A stretch of 64,000 nucleotides of DNA, from contig OZ025223.1 of the NCBI GenBank assembly GCA_964019055.1, positions 8,405,763-8,469,762 on the forward strand. Direction: 5' to 3'. How positions within the stretch are numbered: the first letter of the stretch is position 1; each line of letters starts with the position of its first letter. The DNA is from Anthopleura xanthogrammica. Taxonomy: Eukaryota; Cnidaria; Anthozoa; Actiniaria; Actiniidae. The notes under the pieces were generated by a model that did no database searches, was not told the DNA's origin, and saw nothing but the letters and a program-made list of their open reading frames with translations. The position numbers and the translations under genes were made by a program. Shown piece by piece: positions 1 through 9,905 of this stretch.

Positions 1-1
1 A

Positions 2-2710
2 TATTGTGAAAAGGTCATCAATATGTCAAAAAAACTAGGTATCAAAGAGATAGAGGGAGATGCCTATGGAATTCTTGGACACATTTATAACATATTAAGT
101 AAATACCACGAATTGAAGAAATGTGCAGAAAACTGCATAACATTTGGCAAGGAAACAAGAAACAAGGAGCTAGTAGGCGAAGGCTACTTACACTTAGGAG
201 TCGCCTACTTTGGCTTGGGTAAATGGAATGAAGCCATTTCATCTAGCAAAGAGAGTATAAAAATTGCTTTACAAATGGATGATAAGAAGCTCTTGGGAGC
301 AGCCTATTCAAACATCGGAAGTGCTTATCAAAACTTAGGTAATCTGGACAAGGCAAAGAGATATTTAGAAAGCAGCCTGAAAATTCAAAAAGAAATAGGT
401 GACAGAGAGGGAGAAAGTGCTTCTTACGTCAACCTGGGAATTGTTTGCCGTATATTAGGCAAATACCAAGAGGCTATACACTATTATCAAAAAGGTTTGA
501 CCATATCCCTAGACATCGGTGACAAACATGGTGAAGGAACTTTGTACACAAATTTGGGAGGCCTCTACTGGGCACAAGGCAAATACCACAAATCCATACA
601 ATGTTTTGAAAAAGGTCTTGAAGTCTTCAAAGAAATTGGAAACAGAATGGGAGAAGGCGTAATATATATGCATTTTGCAGGAGTGTATGGCAATGTTGGA
701 AAATACAAAGAGTCTCTTGAAAACCTTGAAAAGAGCCTGGCGATCGCCATCGAAACGGGTAATAAAAAGAATCAAATCAACTGCTATGGAAACTTAGGAC
801 TCACCTATCAAGATTTAAAGAAATATGAAAAAGCAATGGAGTACCATGTCAAGTGCCTGAACTGTACTCTTGAAATTGGCGACAAGATGGGAGAAGGAAA
901 TGCTAACAGCCACATTGGAAGTGTCAATTTAGCTTTATGCAATCCTGGAGAGGCTGTTAAACACTTTGAAAAGAGTCGAGATATTGCTATATCAATCAAT
1001 GATAAGGATGGAGAAGGACATTCCTACCATCACTTAGGAGAGGCATACTATTGTATCAGGAAGTATGACGAAACCATTAGATATGAAGAAAAAAGCCTCA
1101 ATATTGCAAATAACATTGGAAACAAACGTATGGCAGGATGTGCCTACCACGTCCTTGGCTCGGTATACTACACTCTAAGTGTGAGCTTTGATGAGGAAGG
1201 TGATGAAGAAAAGTGTCAAGATGCAAAACAAAAATCAGAAGAAAAGTTGAAGGAGGCTTTGCAATGTTGGGAATGGGAGTTCAGTCATTTAAAGGACCTA
1301 AACGATTTCAAGATATCCATTGTCGATAGATTCATCGAAACCTACAAGCTGCTTACGAAAGTGCTGATCGAGCGTCAAAAGACGGAAGAGGCTTTGCTGA
1401 TCAGCGATCGCGGGCGAGCACGTTCATTAGGAGATATTCTGGTTTCAAGGTATGGCATCACAGAAGAAAGAGCCCCCAGCCAAGCACCACTTAACAGCAC
1501 TGATGTAGAAAGAGTTTTGTCAAGTAATCAATTCTGCATTCTGTTCTTCACAATAGTAGATAAAGACTTGCATGCTTGGGTGTTAACACGTCAGAAGCCC
1601 ATACTTTTGGTTACCAATGGCAACAAAGCATTGAGTGCTTTCAAAGCATTGAACGAGTTTTACTTGATGAAAGGAGTTCGAACTATGAGATGCGAAAACC
1701 GATCTTTTGAATCAACAGAAGATTCTAGTCGACATCCCAACGTCAGCAGCAAAATTCAGACAAAAGAATCACTGATTCAATCAGTTGAAAGAAACGTAGA
1801 TCCAGTTGGAGAACCAAAGTCGAATATAACTGAGCAAAAGACAGATCAACTCGAAGTCTTGTTCAGTTTGCTCGTTACCCCTGTGATGCAACACCTCCAA
1901 CAGGAAGAGATTGTCATCATTTCTGATGGGCTTTTGTACATGGTGCCATTTGCAGCTTTGAGAGATCCAACTACAGGGAAATATTTGTCTGAAACAAAGA
2001 GTATTCGTCTCTCGCCATCACTAACCACTTTGAAATCTTTACAAGAATGTACTGTTGACCACCACAGTAAAACAGGTGCGCTCATAGTTGGAGACCCAGA
2101 TGTTGGTGAGGTAGTTCTACGGGGAAAAAAAACTCGCTTTATTCATCTACCGTCAGCAAAACAAGAGGCTGATCTCATTGCACCCATTCTGAATGCCAAG
2201 TCATTGACTGGATCACAAGCAACTAAAGAAATGGTCAAGAAGAAACTACGAGAGGGTGTTGCTGTCATCCATATTGCAGCACATGGAGACTCAGAGCATG
2301 GACACATAGCTCTTGCCCCTCCACCCAGAACACATGCAACAAGTATTCCAGAAGAACAAGACTACATGTTGACAATGCAAGAGGTACAAGAGATTGGTGT
2401 TACAGCACAACTTGTTGTCCTAAGCTGCTGTCACAGTGGTCGTGGTGACATCAAGGCAGAGGGAGTGGTTGGAATGAGTCGTGCCTTTCTTGCTGCAGGA
2501 GCTCGTGCTGTTGTAGCGTCATTGTGGGCCATTGAGGACGAAGCTACTTTGAGTTTCATGGCAAGCTTTTACACGTTTCTAAAGATGGGAGAAAGTGCAA
2601 GTAAAAGCCTCCAGAAAGCTATGAAAGACATAAGAGAAGAAGGGTACGAAGATCCAAAGTACTGGGCTCCTTTCTTTCTTATCGGTGATGATGTCACCAT
2701 CAGTGTATGA
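2..2710 (+). CDS. TPR-CHAT protein, copy 1 (5' end outside window)
   Basis: The reading frame is open from base 2, and the residues before the first Met in the window (23) align with the middle of copies 2 and 4. The start therefore lies to the left and about 110 residues are missing. What is seen is a run of roughly nine regular 40-residue TPR units (GxxYxxLGxxY..LGKYxEAI pattern), a conserved SDRGRARSLGDIL segment, then a C-terminal CHAT domain. Counting from the Met at 23, the predicted catalytic pair is His754 (HIAAHG) and Cys803 (SCCHSG). CHAT domains belong to the caspase/separase clan of cysteine peptidases, and TPRs usually bind peptides or partner proteins. The domain call is firm. 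The substrate and biological role are unknown. The 87-bp array follows the stop directly. Confidence 0.9.
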   Translation, partial: YCEKVINMSKKLGIKEIEGDAYGILGHIYNILSKYHELKKCAENCITFGKETRNKELVGEGYLHLGVAYFGLGKWNEAISSSKESIKIALQMDDKKLLGAAYSNIGSAYQNLGNLDKAKRYLESSLKIQKEIGDREGESASYVNLGIVCRILGKYQEAIHYYQKGLTISLDIGDKHGEGTLYTNLGGLYWAQGKYHKSIQCFEKGLEVFKEIGNRMGEGVIYMHFAGVYGNVGKYKESLENLEKSLAIAIETGNKKNQINCYGNLGLTYQDLKKYEKAMEYHVKCLNCTLEIGDKMGEGNANSHIGSVNLALCNPGEAVKHFEKSRDIAISINDKDGEGHSYHHLGEAYYCIRKYDETIRYEEKSLNIANNIGNKRMAGCAYHVLGSVYYTLSVSFDEEGDEEKCQDAKQKSEEKLKEALQCWEWEFSHLKDLNDFKISIVDRFIETYKLLTKVLIERQKTEEALLISDRGRARSLGDILVSRYGITEERAPSQAPLNSTDVERVLSSNQFCILFFTIVDKDLHAWVLTRQKPILLVTNGNKALSAFKALNEFYLMKGVRTMRCENRSFESTEDSSRHPNVSSKIQTKESLIQSVERNVDPVGEPKSNITEQKTDQLEVLFSLLVTPVMQHLQQEEIVIISDGLLYMVPFAALRDPTTGKYLSETKSIRLSPSLTTLKSLQECTVDHHSKTGALIVGDPDVGEVVLRGKKTRFIHLPSAKQEADLIAPILNAKSLTGSQATKEMVKKKLREGVAVIHIAAHGDSEHGHIALAPPPRTHATSIPEEQDYMLTMQEVQEIGVTAQLVVLSCCHSGRGDIKAEGVVGMSRAFLAAGARAVVASLWAIEDEATLSFMASFYTFLKMGESASKSLQKAMKDIREEGYEDPKYWAPFFLIGDDVTISV

Positions 2711-3180
2711 TAAATGAGGGAGAACCAAGATTACAGTGAACCAAAGTACTGGACTCCTTTCTTTCTTATTGGTGATGATGTCACCATCAGTGTATGATAA
2801 ATGAGAGAGAACCAAGATTACAGTGAACCAAAGTACTGGACTCCTTTCTTTCTTATTGGTGATGATGTCACTATCAGTGTATGAGAAATGAGAGAGAACC
2901 AAGATTACAGTGAACCAAAGTACTGGACTCCTTTCTTTCTTATTGGTGATGATGTCACCATCAGTGTATGAGAAATGAGAGAGAACCAAGATTACAGTGA
3001 ACCAAAGTACTGGGCTCCTTTCTTTCTTATTGGTGATGATGTCACCATCAGTGTATGAGAAATGAGAGAGAACCAAGATTACAGTGAACCAAAGTACTGG
3101 ACTCCTTTCTTTGTTATTGGCGATGATGCCACCACCAGTGAACCTTTCTTAGTGGTGATGATGCCACCATCAGTGAACCA
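2711..3180 (+). repeat. 87-bp tandem array derived from the end of copy 1
   Basis: The word CCAAAGTACT recurs at 2654 (inside the gene), 2741, 2828, 2915, 3002 and 3089, always exactly 87 bp apart, and then decays to about 3180. Each unit repeats the last 29 codons of the CHAT gene, including the TGA stop, so each has its own in-frame ATG and a 27-codon mini-frame ending ...FFLIGDDVTISV. Because 87 is a multiple of 3, the opposite strand also stays open for 165 codons; I treat that as an artefact. Confidence 0.9.
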
Positions 3181-4211
3181 AAGTACTAGACACTAAATTC
3201 CTTTCTTTTCGGTGATGATTTCTCTATTCTTAGTATAGTTTAAAAATAGATTGTTTAGTTTCCGATTGTGCATTTTTTGGTCGATAAAATTACTTCAAAA
3301 TAATGTTTGTTATGGTTTTTTTAAAGCAAGATTTTTTGAATTTCTGATATAGATTAAACAGTTTGTATATGTTTTAATAGTAAGGTTTGTGATCGTGCGA
3401 GTTTATAGTTAATGGTTTTTTAAATATTAACCTAAAGTTTTTGAGTTTTTGAGCAAAAGATCAATAAAAAATGGATATTTGTTTTTGAAGTAGAAATTGT
3501 TAGCTGTATTTTTGTGACCCGAGATTTTTTCTCCGGGTTGTCGTGTTTTCACTCGAAAGTCTAATGCGACCCGTAAATTTGCCGTGCCCTGTCTTTGATC
3601 AGCCAAAAGGTTGTTTCAGGGTATGGTAACCGATTGGAAAGTTTTGAACAAACTGAAATTGCCATAAGAACCGAGCGAGAAAGCAAAAGCGTTGAGAGTC
3701 GGTGAGATTTTATCGGCACCACACCGTCCAGTGTCACTATAATTGAAATAGGAAAAAGGGTTCTGTAATTAATTTTTTTAAACTGTAAAACTTCAGTCTT
3801 AAACCCACTATATCTGGTGAATTACTTTCTGTTATTCAATTCTTTTCCTTTCGACTTGGGATTCACTTTTGCATCGTGGTATCATTTCATTTTCTTGTAT
3901 CCGTTGCTCTTGATTGTGATTCGTAATTCTAGTGATAAACAAGAAAGTAAAATAAAGAATCAGTGTTCAGTATGGGATAATAATAATAATAATGGGGAGT
4001 TCTTATATAGCGCATTTCACATCGTCTCAATGCGCTTTTACAATTTTTGACCAGTGGAGGACTTTACGGGCTGCATATTAAAGCGCTATTAGCAGCCGTG
4101 CAGCTTACGATCATGAGTGAATATGGGATCTTGACGACTGAAGGATCACAGACGAAGCAAGGGCTGCCAAAGATCACAGACAAGGTAGGCACATCTTGCA
4201 ACTATTCCACT

Positions 4212-4345
4212 GTCTGTTGTAATATGTATACATTTGCACCTCACCTCTGTGTCAAGTCCGATTCCTGGACTAGATATATATCACATGTGAGTGGAGTTTG
4301 CTATGGTTCTCCCTTGATTCCAAGGGTTTTTGTTCGGTTTTTGTT
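4212..4345 (+). mobile_element. tRNA-derived SINE remnant
   Basis: The segment reads TTTGCACCTCACCTCTGTG, a box-B-like TCCGATTCCTGGAC, a GTGAGTGGAGTTTG block and a CTCCCTTGATTCCAAGGGTT block. The same order of blocks occurs at 42095-42370, where box B (GGTTCAATACC) is better preserved. The blocks match the general layout of tRNA-headed SINEs common in cnidarian genomes as I remember them. No clear poly(A) or target duplication was found, so the ends are approximate. Confidence 0.45.
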
Positions 4346-5541
4346 CCTCCAAATCGATCTGTGAGTTAGTCGTGCCGTTACTGAGATCAGGACAGAGGTT
4401 GTTTATTGGACTATTGATTAAATTTGAGCAGATTTTGAAGGAGTAGATGATGCAAATACTAGAGTGACGTTACTTCAACTGTGAAACAGTATTTAATTGA
4501 TAAATAAGAGTTAGTTACCTACCCAGGAATTGATCTACCAACCGTCCACTTCGATAACTCTCATGTCTATTTTACACACAAATGAATTTATTTTTATTGA
4601 TTAGACTGACCTCATTGTTTAATGAAAACTACTTTTGTGATTTTTGATTATTAAAATAATTCTTGAGCTTTGGTAATTTACCACCATGTTCATAACTACG
4701 TGCTGGCGGAAGTTCAAATCGCATTGCAAATATGGCATTTCGCTGCCGTCTATTAAGCCTGGCGGTTACAAAAGATGTATACATCTAATAAAAGAAATGA
4801 CATGTTGCTTTCCTATCTGTTGTTTCGTTTTCAACTATAAAGTTATGCAATGGAGCCTACTTACTGATCACGGGCAACAGAGTCCTCAGTATTCGAGTCG
4901 ATATTCTAGCTGTCTAAGTAACTTAAGTAGAGAAATAGTTGAAAGTTAAAGTATCTAGTTTTCAGCAAACGTGAAACGTAAGTTGTCTAGTGAAAAATGC
5001 TCTAGAAGTTGAATTGGAAGGAATCGCAAAAATCTCCAAGTAGTGAATAAACGAAAGATTACTTGTCTTTGGTGAGAAGGTTTGCAAAAGTAAACTGAAA
5101 TTCAGGAAAACGAAGAAAATGTGGTTATATCTGCCGTTTGCGGGAAAGAAAAACGGGGATCTTAACCTCTAATATTATTTCTTCGGGAACCCCGAAGTAT
5201 ATTATACGTTAAGTATAAAGACCCAAAAAATTCACGAGTACTGAAAATATCAAACAGAGTTGAGACAGCTTACCTTTAGTAGTCCTATTGGGGTTGGACT
5301 ATATACCAATTTTGGAGGTGGGGTGGGGGTACAAGCAAATGAACTGCAATGCTGTTTATCACCACATAAGACTGCAAATAATTCCACTTATAGAGGCAAC
5401 CCACAGAAGTCCAATTTAGATAAAGATGAAAAGTAAAAGATGAAAATAATTCAAATCGGAAAAAATTGACTATAATTAAATTTTTTTAATTCAAGGTCAA
5501 GATAATGTCCTCTGTAATACGAATAAACTGATACAATTTAC

Positions 5542-5572
5542 AACAAAACAACAACAACAACAACAACAACAA
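5542..5572. repeat. (CAA)n microsatellite
   Basis: About ten CAA triplets upstream of TPR-CHAT copy 2, just before a shared segment (GGTATCTATA) that also precedes copy 4. Confidence 0.85.
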
Positions 5573-5598
5573 AGGTATCTATAAACTACAAACACTTA

Positions 5599-5804
5599 CA
5601 GTGAGGACACTCGAACCGTAAACACTTTGAGGTTTTTTCATACTTTTTTCTCCTTTATCCCTTGTGTCAATCGATTGGAAATATGATTTATTTTGAACAA
5701 TAAGATTATTTGAGTTCAGTGCTTCATTTTCAGAAGGTTTGAAGCAGTAGAAAGTTCATAAAATATAAAAATATCAAGTGTTCATGGTTCGAGTGTCCTC
5801 ACTG
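5599..5804. mobile_element. 206-bp MITE flanked by TA (Tc1/mariner-like)
   Basis: The terminal inverted repeats begin CAGTGAGGACACTCGAAC and pair across about 30 bp with the end at 5775-5804. Both ends abut a TA dinucleotide (5597-5598 and 5805-5806). The matching spacer before copy 4 (about 34805-34845) reads through the same flanks without the insert, which is a paralogous empty site. TA target duplication and CAGT ends fit Tc1/mariner-type nonautonomous elements. Confidence 0.75.
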
Positions 5805-6046
5805 TAACAAGAATTTTCAATTCGACAAACAATTCATTTTACGCCTAAATGGACATTTCTTAGAAAGCTATTTGTCAACATTGATGAGCCAAAAAAATTG
5901 ATCTTTTAAGATCAAAAAGTTAAAAGTTTCTTTATCTAAAAGCAAAGTATAGAATAGAAATCTCAAAAGATTTTTTTTTTTGTCAATGCATGGTATTTTA
6001 TCCTTCTGTAGCACGAAGATGCTTTTGTCCAATCTCCGATCCATCC

Positions 6047-6104
6047 TTTTCCTTTTCAGAAAAAAAAGAACTCAAAACAACAAAGTCAAAACGAATCTCT
6101 CAAA
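6047..6104 (+). promoter_or_regulatory. Splice acceptor and 5'UTR exon start of TPR-CHAT copy 2
   Basis: A pyrimidine tract ending CCTTTTCAG (AG at 6058-6059) lies 45 nt before the ATG. The same acceptor and leader are conserved before copy 3 (AG at 21084-21085) and copy 4 (AG at 35210-35211), each 42 nt before the ATG. The leader ends TCAAAATG in all three. This implies an intron in the 5'UTR with an upstream noncoding exon. For copy 2 I did not find a convincing matching donor in the window. Confidence 0.6.
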
Positions 6105-9100
6105 ATGAACACCGAGAAGGCTCGCTTATTGGTTAGTGCTTGTATTAGCTACGGACATCTTGGGTACTTGAACTTAGAAAATCAAGAGTTAATCTGCCTT
6201 TACAATGAGTGTCTAATCATATCGGAGTACCTTGAGGATGAGTTAAGTGTTATTCAGTCGTACATGCTTCTTGATGAGTTGGAAGGAAAAAATTGTTTAG
6301 AAGAGACTTCAAAATATGTTAACAAGGTTTCACAAACAGCTCATGAAGTTATGGTAGCAACTGCGTTTTTATTAATGGCGATAAGATATAGATTATTAAA
6401 CAAATTCCTTAAAGCCATTGAATATTGTGAGAAGGTCATCAACATCTCAAAAAAACTAGGTATCCAAGAGATAGAGGGATATGCCGTTGGAATCGCTGGA
6501 GATGTTTATAACAAATTAGGTAAACACCACAAATTAAAGGAATGTTCAGAAAACTGCCTAAAAATCGGTAAGGAAACAAGAAACAAGACGTTAGAGTGCC
6601 TTGGCTACCTACACTTAGGAACCGCCTACATTGGCTTGGGTAAATGGAATGAAGCCATTTCATCGAGCAAAGAGAGTATAAAAATTGCTTTACAACTAGA
6701 TGATAAGGAGGATTTAGGATCAGCTTATTCAAACATCGGACTTGCTTATCAAAACCTAGGTAATTTGGACCAGGCACAGAATTATTTAGGAAGTAGTCTG
6801 CAAATTGCAAAAGAAATAGGTGACAGAGAGGGGGAAAGTGGTTGTTACAAAAACCTGGGACTTTGTAACCATACATTGGGCAAATACCAAGAGTCCATAA
6901 ACTTTTATAAAAAGGGTTTGAGCATATCCCTGGACATCGGTGACAAATATGGTGAAGGAATTTTGTACACAGATTTGGGAAGCATCTATTCGGCACAAGG
7001 AAAATACCACAAATCCTTACAATGTTTTGAAAAAGGTATTGAACTCTTCAAAGAAATTGGAAACAGAGTGGGAGAAGGCGTAATATATATGAATATTTCA
7101 TCAGTGTATAAGAATGTTGAAAAAAAACAAGAGTCTCTTGAATACCTTGAAAAGAGCCTAGCGATTGCCATCGAAACAGGTCATAAAAAAAATCAATTCG
7201 ATTGCTATGCAAATTTAGGGCTCGCCTATCAAGAGTTAGAGAAATATGAAAAAGCAATGGAGTACCATGTCAAGTCCCTGAACTGTACTCTTGAAATTGG
7301 CCACAAGATGGGAGAAGTAACTGCTTATAGCTGCATTGGGAGTGTCCATTTAGATTTAGGCAATCCTGAAGAAGCTGTTAAATACTTCGAAAAGAGTCTA
7401 GATGTTGCTACATCATTCAATGATAAGGAAAGAGAAGTAGATACCTATCGTCACCTAGGAGATGCATACTTTCGTATGAAGAAGTATGACGAAGCCATTA
7501 CGTATTTAGAAAAGAGCCTTAATATTGCAAATAAGATTGGCCACAAGTTTCTTGCAGGATTAGGAAGCAGCAAACTCGGATCCGTATACTATAGTCTAAG
7601 TGTTGTTTTTGATAAGGAAGGTGACGAAGAAAAAAGTCAAGATGCAGAAGACCAATCAGAAGAAAAGTTGAAGGAGGCTTTGCAATGTTGGGAATGGGAA
7701 TTTATCCATTTAAAGGACCTCAACGATTTCAAGATATCCATTGTCGATAGATTCATCGAAACCTACAAGCTGCTTACGAAAGTGCTGATCGAACGTCAAA
7801 AGACGGAAGAGGCATTGATGATTAGCGATCGAGGGCGAGCACGTTCATTAGGAGATATTCTGGTTTCAAGGTATGGTATCACAGAAAAAAGAGCCCCCAG
7901 CCAAGCACCACTTAACAGCACTGATGTAGAAACAGTTTTGTCAAGTAATCAGTTCTGCATCCTGTTCTTTGCCATTGACATAGGAGATGAAGACTTGCAT
8001 GCTTGGGTTTTAACGCATCAGAAGCCAATAGTTTTGGTTAGCAATAACAGCCAGGCATTGACTGCAGTCAAAGTACTGAACGAGTTTTACTTGATGAAAG
8101 AAATGCAAACTACGAGATGCGAAAACCGATCTTTTGAATCAACAGAAGATTCTAGACTTTCCAACGTCGGGAGCAAAATTCAAACAAAAGAATCATTGAT
8201 TGAATCAGTTGAAAGAAACGTAGATCCAGTTGGGGAACCAAAGTCGAATGTAACTGAGCATAAGACAGATCAACTCGAGGTCTTGTTCAGTTTGCTCGTT
8301 ACCCCTGTGATGCAACACCTCCAACAGGAAGAGATTGTCATCATTCCTGAAGGGCCTTTGTACATGGCGCCATTTGCAGCTCTGAGAGATCCAACTACAG
8401 GGAAATATTTGTCTGAAACAAAGAGTATTCGTATCTCGCCATCACTAACTACTTTGAAGGCTTTACAAGAATGTACTGTTGACCACCACAGTAAAACAGG
8501 TGCGCTCATAGTTGGAGACCCAGATGTTGGAGAAGTTGTGTTTAATGGTGAAACGAAACAATTCTATCGACTTCCATCAGCAAAACGCGAGGCTGATGTC
8601 ATTGCAGCCATTCTGAATGCCAAGCCATTGACTGGATCACAAGCCACTAAACAAATGGTCAAGAAGAAGCTACGAGAGGGTGTTGCTGTCATCCATATTG
8701 CAGCACATGGAGACTCAGAGTATGGACACATAGCCCTTGCCCCTCCACCCAGAACAGATGCAACAAGTATTCCAGAAGAACAAGACTACATGTTGACAAT
8801 GCAGGAGGTACAAGAGATTGGTATCAAAGCACAACTTGTTGTCCTAAGCTGCTGTCACAGTGGTCGTGGTGACATCAAGGCAGAGGGAGTGGTTGGAATG
8901 AGTCGAGCCTTTCTTGCTGCAGGAGCGCGTGCTGTTGTAGCGTCGTTGTGGGCCATTGAGGACGAAGCTACTTTCAGTTTCATGGTAAGCTTTTACACGT
9001 TTCTGACGATGGGAGAAAGTGCAAGTAAAAGCCTAAAGAAAGCTATGGATGACATAAGAGCAGAAGGATACGAAGATCCAATGTACTGGGCTCCTTTCTT

Positions 9101-9134
9101 TCTTATTGGTGATGATGTCACCATCAGTGTATGA
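6105..9134 (+). CDS. TPR-CHAT protein, copy 2 (complete, 1009 aa)
   Basis: Single coding exon. The ATG is supported by the identical N-terminus (MN[TA]E..RLLVSACI) and leader in copies 3 and 4. Residues 1-85 are helical and conserved among paralogues. Residues about 85-500 hold ten TPR units with an exact 40-residue period (for example 165, 205, 245, 285, 325, 365, 405, 445). Residues 574-587 carry the SDRGRARSLGDIL signature that often precedes CHAT domains, and CHAT spans about 600-1009. The caspase-like dyad is His868 (HIAAHG) and Cys917 (SCCHSG), both present, so it is predicted to be an active cysteine peptidase. No signal peptide or membrane segment is seen, so a cytosolic location is likely. 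In bacteria TPR-CHAT proteins act as ligand- or partner-triggered proteases. A similar immune or death-signalling role here is only inference. Human TTC28 is a distant family member. Confidence 0.93.
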   Translation: MNTEKARLLVSACISYGHLGYLNLENQELICLYNECLIISEYLEDELSVIQSYMLLDELEGKNCLEETSKYVNKVSQTAHEVMVATAFLLMAIRYRLLNKFLKAIEYCEKVINISKKLGIQEIEGYAVGIAGDVYNKLGKHHKLKECSENCLKIGKETRNKTLECLGYLHLGTAYIGLGKWNEAISSSKESIKIALQLDDKEDLGSAYSNIGLAYQNLGNLDQAQNYLGSSLQIAKEIGDREGESGCYKNLGLCNHTLGKYQESINFYKKGLSISLDIGDKYGEGILYTDLGSIYSAQGKYHKSLQCFEKGIELFKEIGNRVGEGVIYMNISSVYKNVEKKQESLEYLEKSLAIAIETGHKKNQFDCYANLGLAYQELEKYEKAMEYHVKSLNCTLEIGHKMGEVTAYSCIGSVHLDLGNPEEAVKYFEKSLDVATSFNDKEREVDTYRHLGDAYFRMKKYDEAITYLEKSLNIANKIGHKFLAGLGSSKLGSVYYSLSVVFDKEGDEEKSQDAEDQSEEKLKEALQCWEWEFIHLKDLNDFKISIVDRFIETYKLLTKVLIERQKTEEALMISDRGRARSLGDILVSRYGITEKRAPSQAPLNSTDVETVLSSNQFCILFFAIDIGDEDLHAWVLTHQKPIVLVSNNSQALTAVKVLNEFYLMKEMQTTRCENRSFESTEDSRLSNVGSKIQTKESLIESVERNVDPVGEPKSNVTEHKTDQLEVLFSLLVTPVMQHLQQEEIVIIPEGPLYMAPFAALRDPTTGKYLSETKSIRISPSLTTLKALQECTVDHHSKTGALIVGDPDVGEVVFNGETKQFYRLPSAKREADVIAAILNAKPLTGSQATKQMVKKKLREGVAVIHIAAHGDSEYGHIALAPPPRTDATSIPEEQDYMLTMQEVQEIGIKAQLVVLSCCHSGRGDIKAEGVVGMSRAFLAAGARAVVASLWAIEDEATFSFMVSFYTFLTMGESASKSLKKAMDDIRAEGYEDPMYWAPFFLIGDDVTISV

Positions 9135-9365
9135 TAAATGAGAGAGAACCAAGATTACAGTGAACCAAAGTACTGGGCTCCTTTCTTTCTTACTGGTGAT
9201 GATGTCACCATCAGTGTATGATAAATGAGAGACAACCAAGATTACAGTGAACCAAAGTACTATACTCCTTTCTTTCTTATTGGTGATGATGTCAACATCA
9301 GTGTATGAGAAATGAGAGAGAACCAAGATTACATTGAAGCAAAGTACTGGACTACTTTTTTTCTT
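9135..9365 (+). repeat. 87-bp tandem array after copy 2
   Basis: CCAAAGTAC-type words occur at 9078 (in the gene), 9165, 9252 and 9339, giving three extra 87-bp units. The last is diverged (GAAGCAAAG). This is the shortest of the four arrays. The unit is the same as after copy 1 but with different private variants. Confidence 0.88.
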
Positions 9366-9733
9366 TCTTATTGGTGATCATTTTACCAGCAGTGTTTATA
9401 ACATAAGAGATCTAACTTTTAAAAGTTTGGTTTACTAGGTCTATTCGAGTAATAGTGGTGGACAGGTGATTGGCTGCGGTGTTGGGTAATCAAAAACAAA
9501 GCGATGTTCCTTTAAGTTAGAAACGTATGGTACTTTCTTGCAGTACGTACGGTACATTATGCCGTAACATTGAAACGGCTTCTCATTGGAATGTTTAATA
9601 GCACGTACACAGCACCGCTTCCAATATTGCGTTCCATCCGATCACCACAACTAGTTACGACTACGGTAGTATAAGGTAGAGTACAGCTACAAATTTTACC
9701 GTATCGTTTCCCACTCATACAAAAACCGTTCTA
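9366..9733. other. 3' spacer of copy 2 containing a single-copy relative of the 75-bp minisatellite
   Basis: This stretch aligns with the flank of copy 3 (words such as CCGTAACATTGAAA and ACGTTACACGG/ACGTACACAGC). Positions 9641-9700 (CACAACTAGTTACGACTACG... ACAGCTACAAA) correspond to one unit of the 75-bp repeat that is present 81 times after copy 3. Positions 9701-9733 (CGTATCGTTTCCCACTCATAC) match the sequence that closes that array at 31116-31140. No gene is seen. Confidence 0.6.
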
Positions 9734-9905
9734 TATAGAGGCTTTGCACTATCACGTGATGGCAGCCATGACAAGAGGCAGGAACAATTGAAGCTGGTCT
9801 AATCTGATTTACATGAGAAAGAATTAAGTTTCCCAGGGGAAAAAGACTTTATTGTTGTGCCGCCAGTCATGGCTGCCATCACGTGATGGTGCAAAGCCTC
9901 TATAG
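9734..9905. mobile_element. MITE family with TATAGAGGCTTTGCA ends, copy at 9.7 kb
   Basis: The termini pair as inverted repeats of about 40 bp (TAGAGGCTTTGCA..ATCACGTGATGGCAGCC against GGCTGCCATCACGTGATGGTGCAAAGCCTCTA). The flanks continue into one another in the copy-3 spacer at about 31130-31175 without the insert. A second member with the same interior lies at 61362-61698. Confidence 0.75.

Larger units (their letters stand above)
3181..5598. other. Spacer between TPR-CHAT copies 1 and 2
   Basis: No gene is supported here. From about 4526 to 5270 the sequence is a diverged copy of the spacer found at about 13885-14950 and 33025-33430 (shared words around CCGTCCACTTCGATAACT and TTCACGAGTACTGAAAA). 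This shows that the duplicated unit included upstream DNA as well as the gene. Positions 3963-4060 (ATAATAATAAT, then TTATATAGCGC) resemble the reverse complement of a LINE or SINE tail. Positions 5542-5572 are a CAA microsatellite. Confidence 0.6.

Noticed and set aside
2579..3076. 165-codon minus-strand frame over the copy 1 array (with similar frames at 9033-9326, 24001-24411 and 38140-38727)
   Set aside because: Created by an 87-bp period that is divisible by three. It contains only the repeat and shows no start, splice or family signature.
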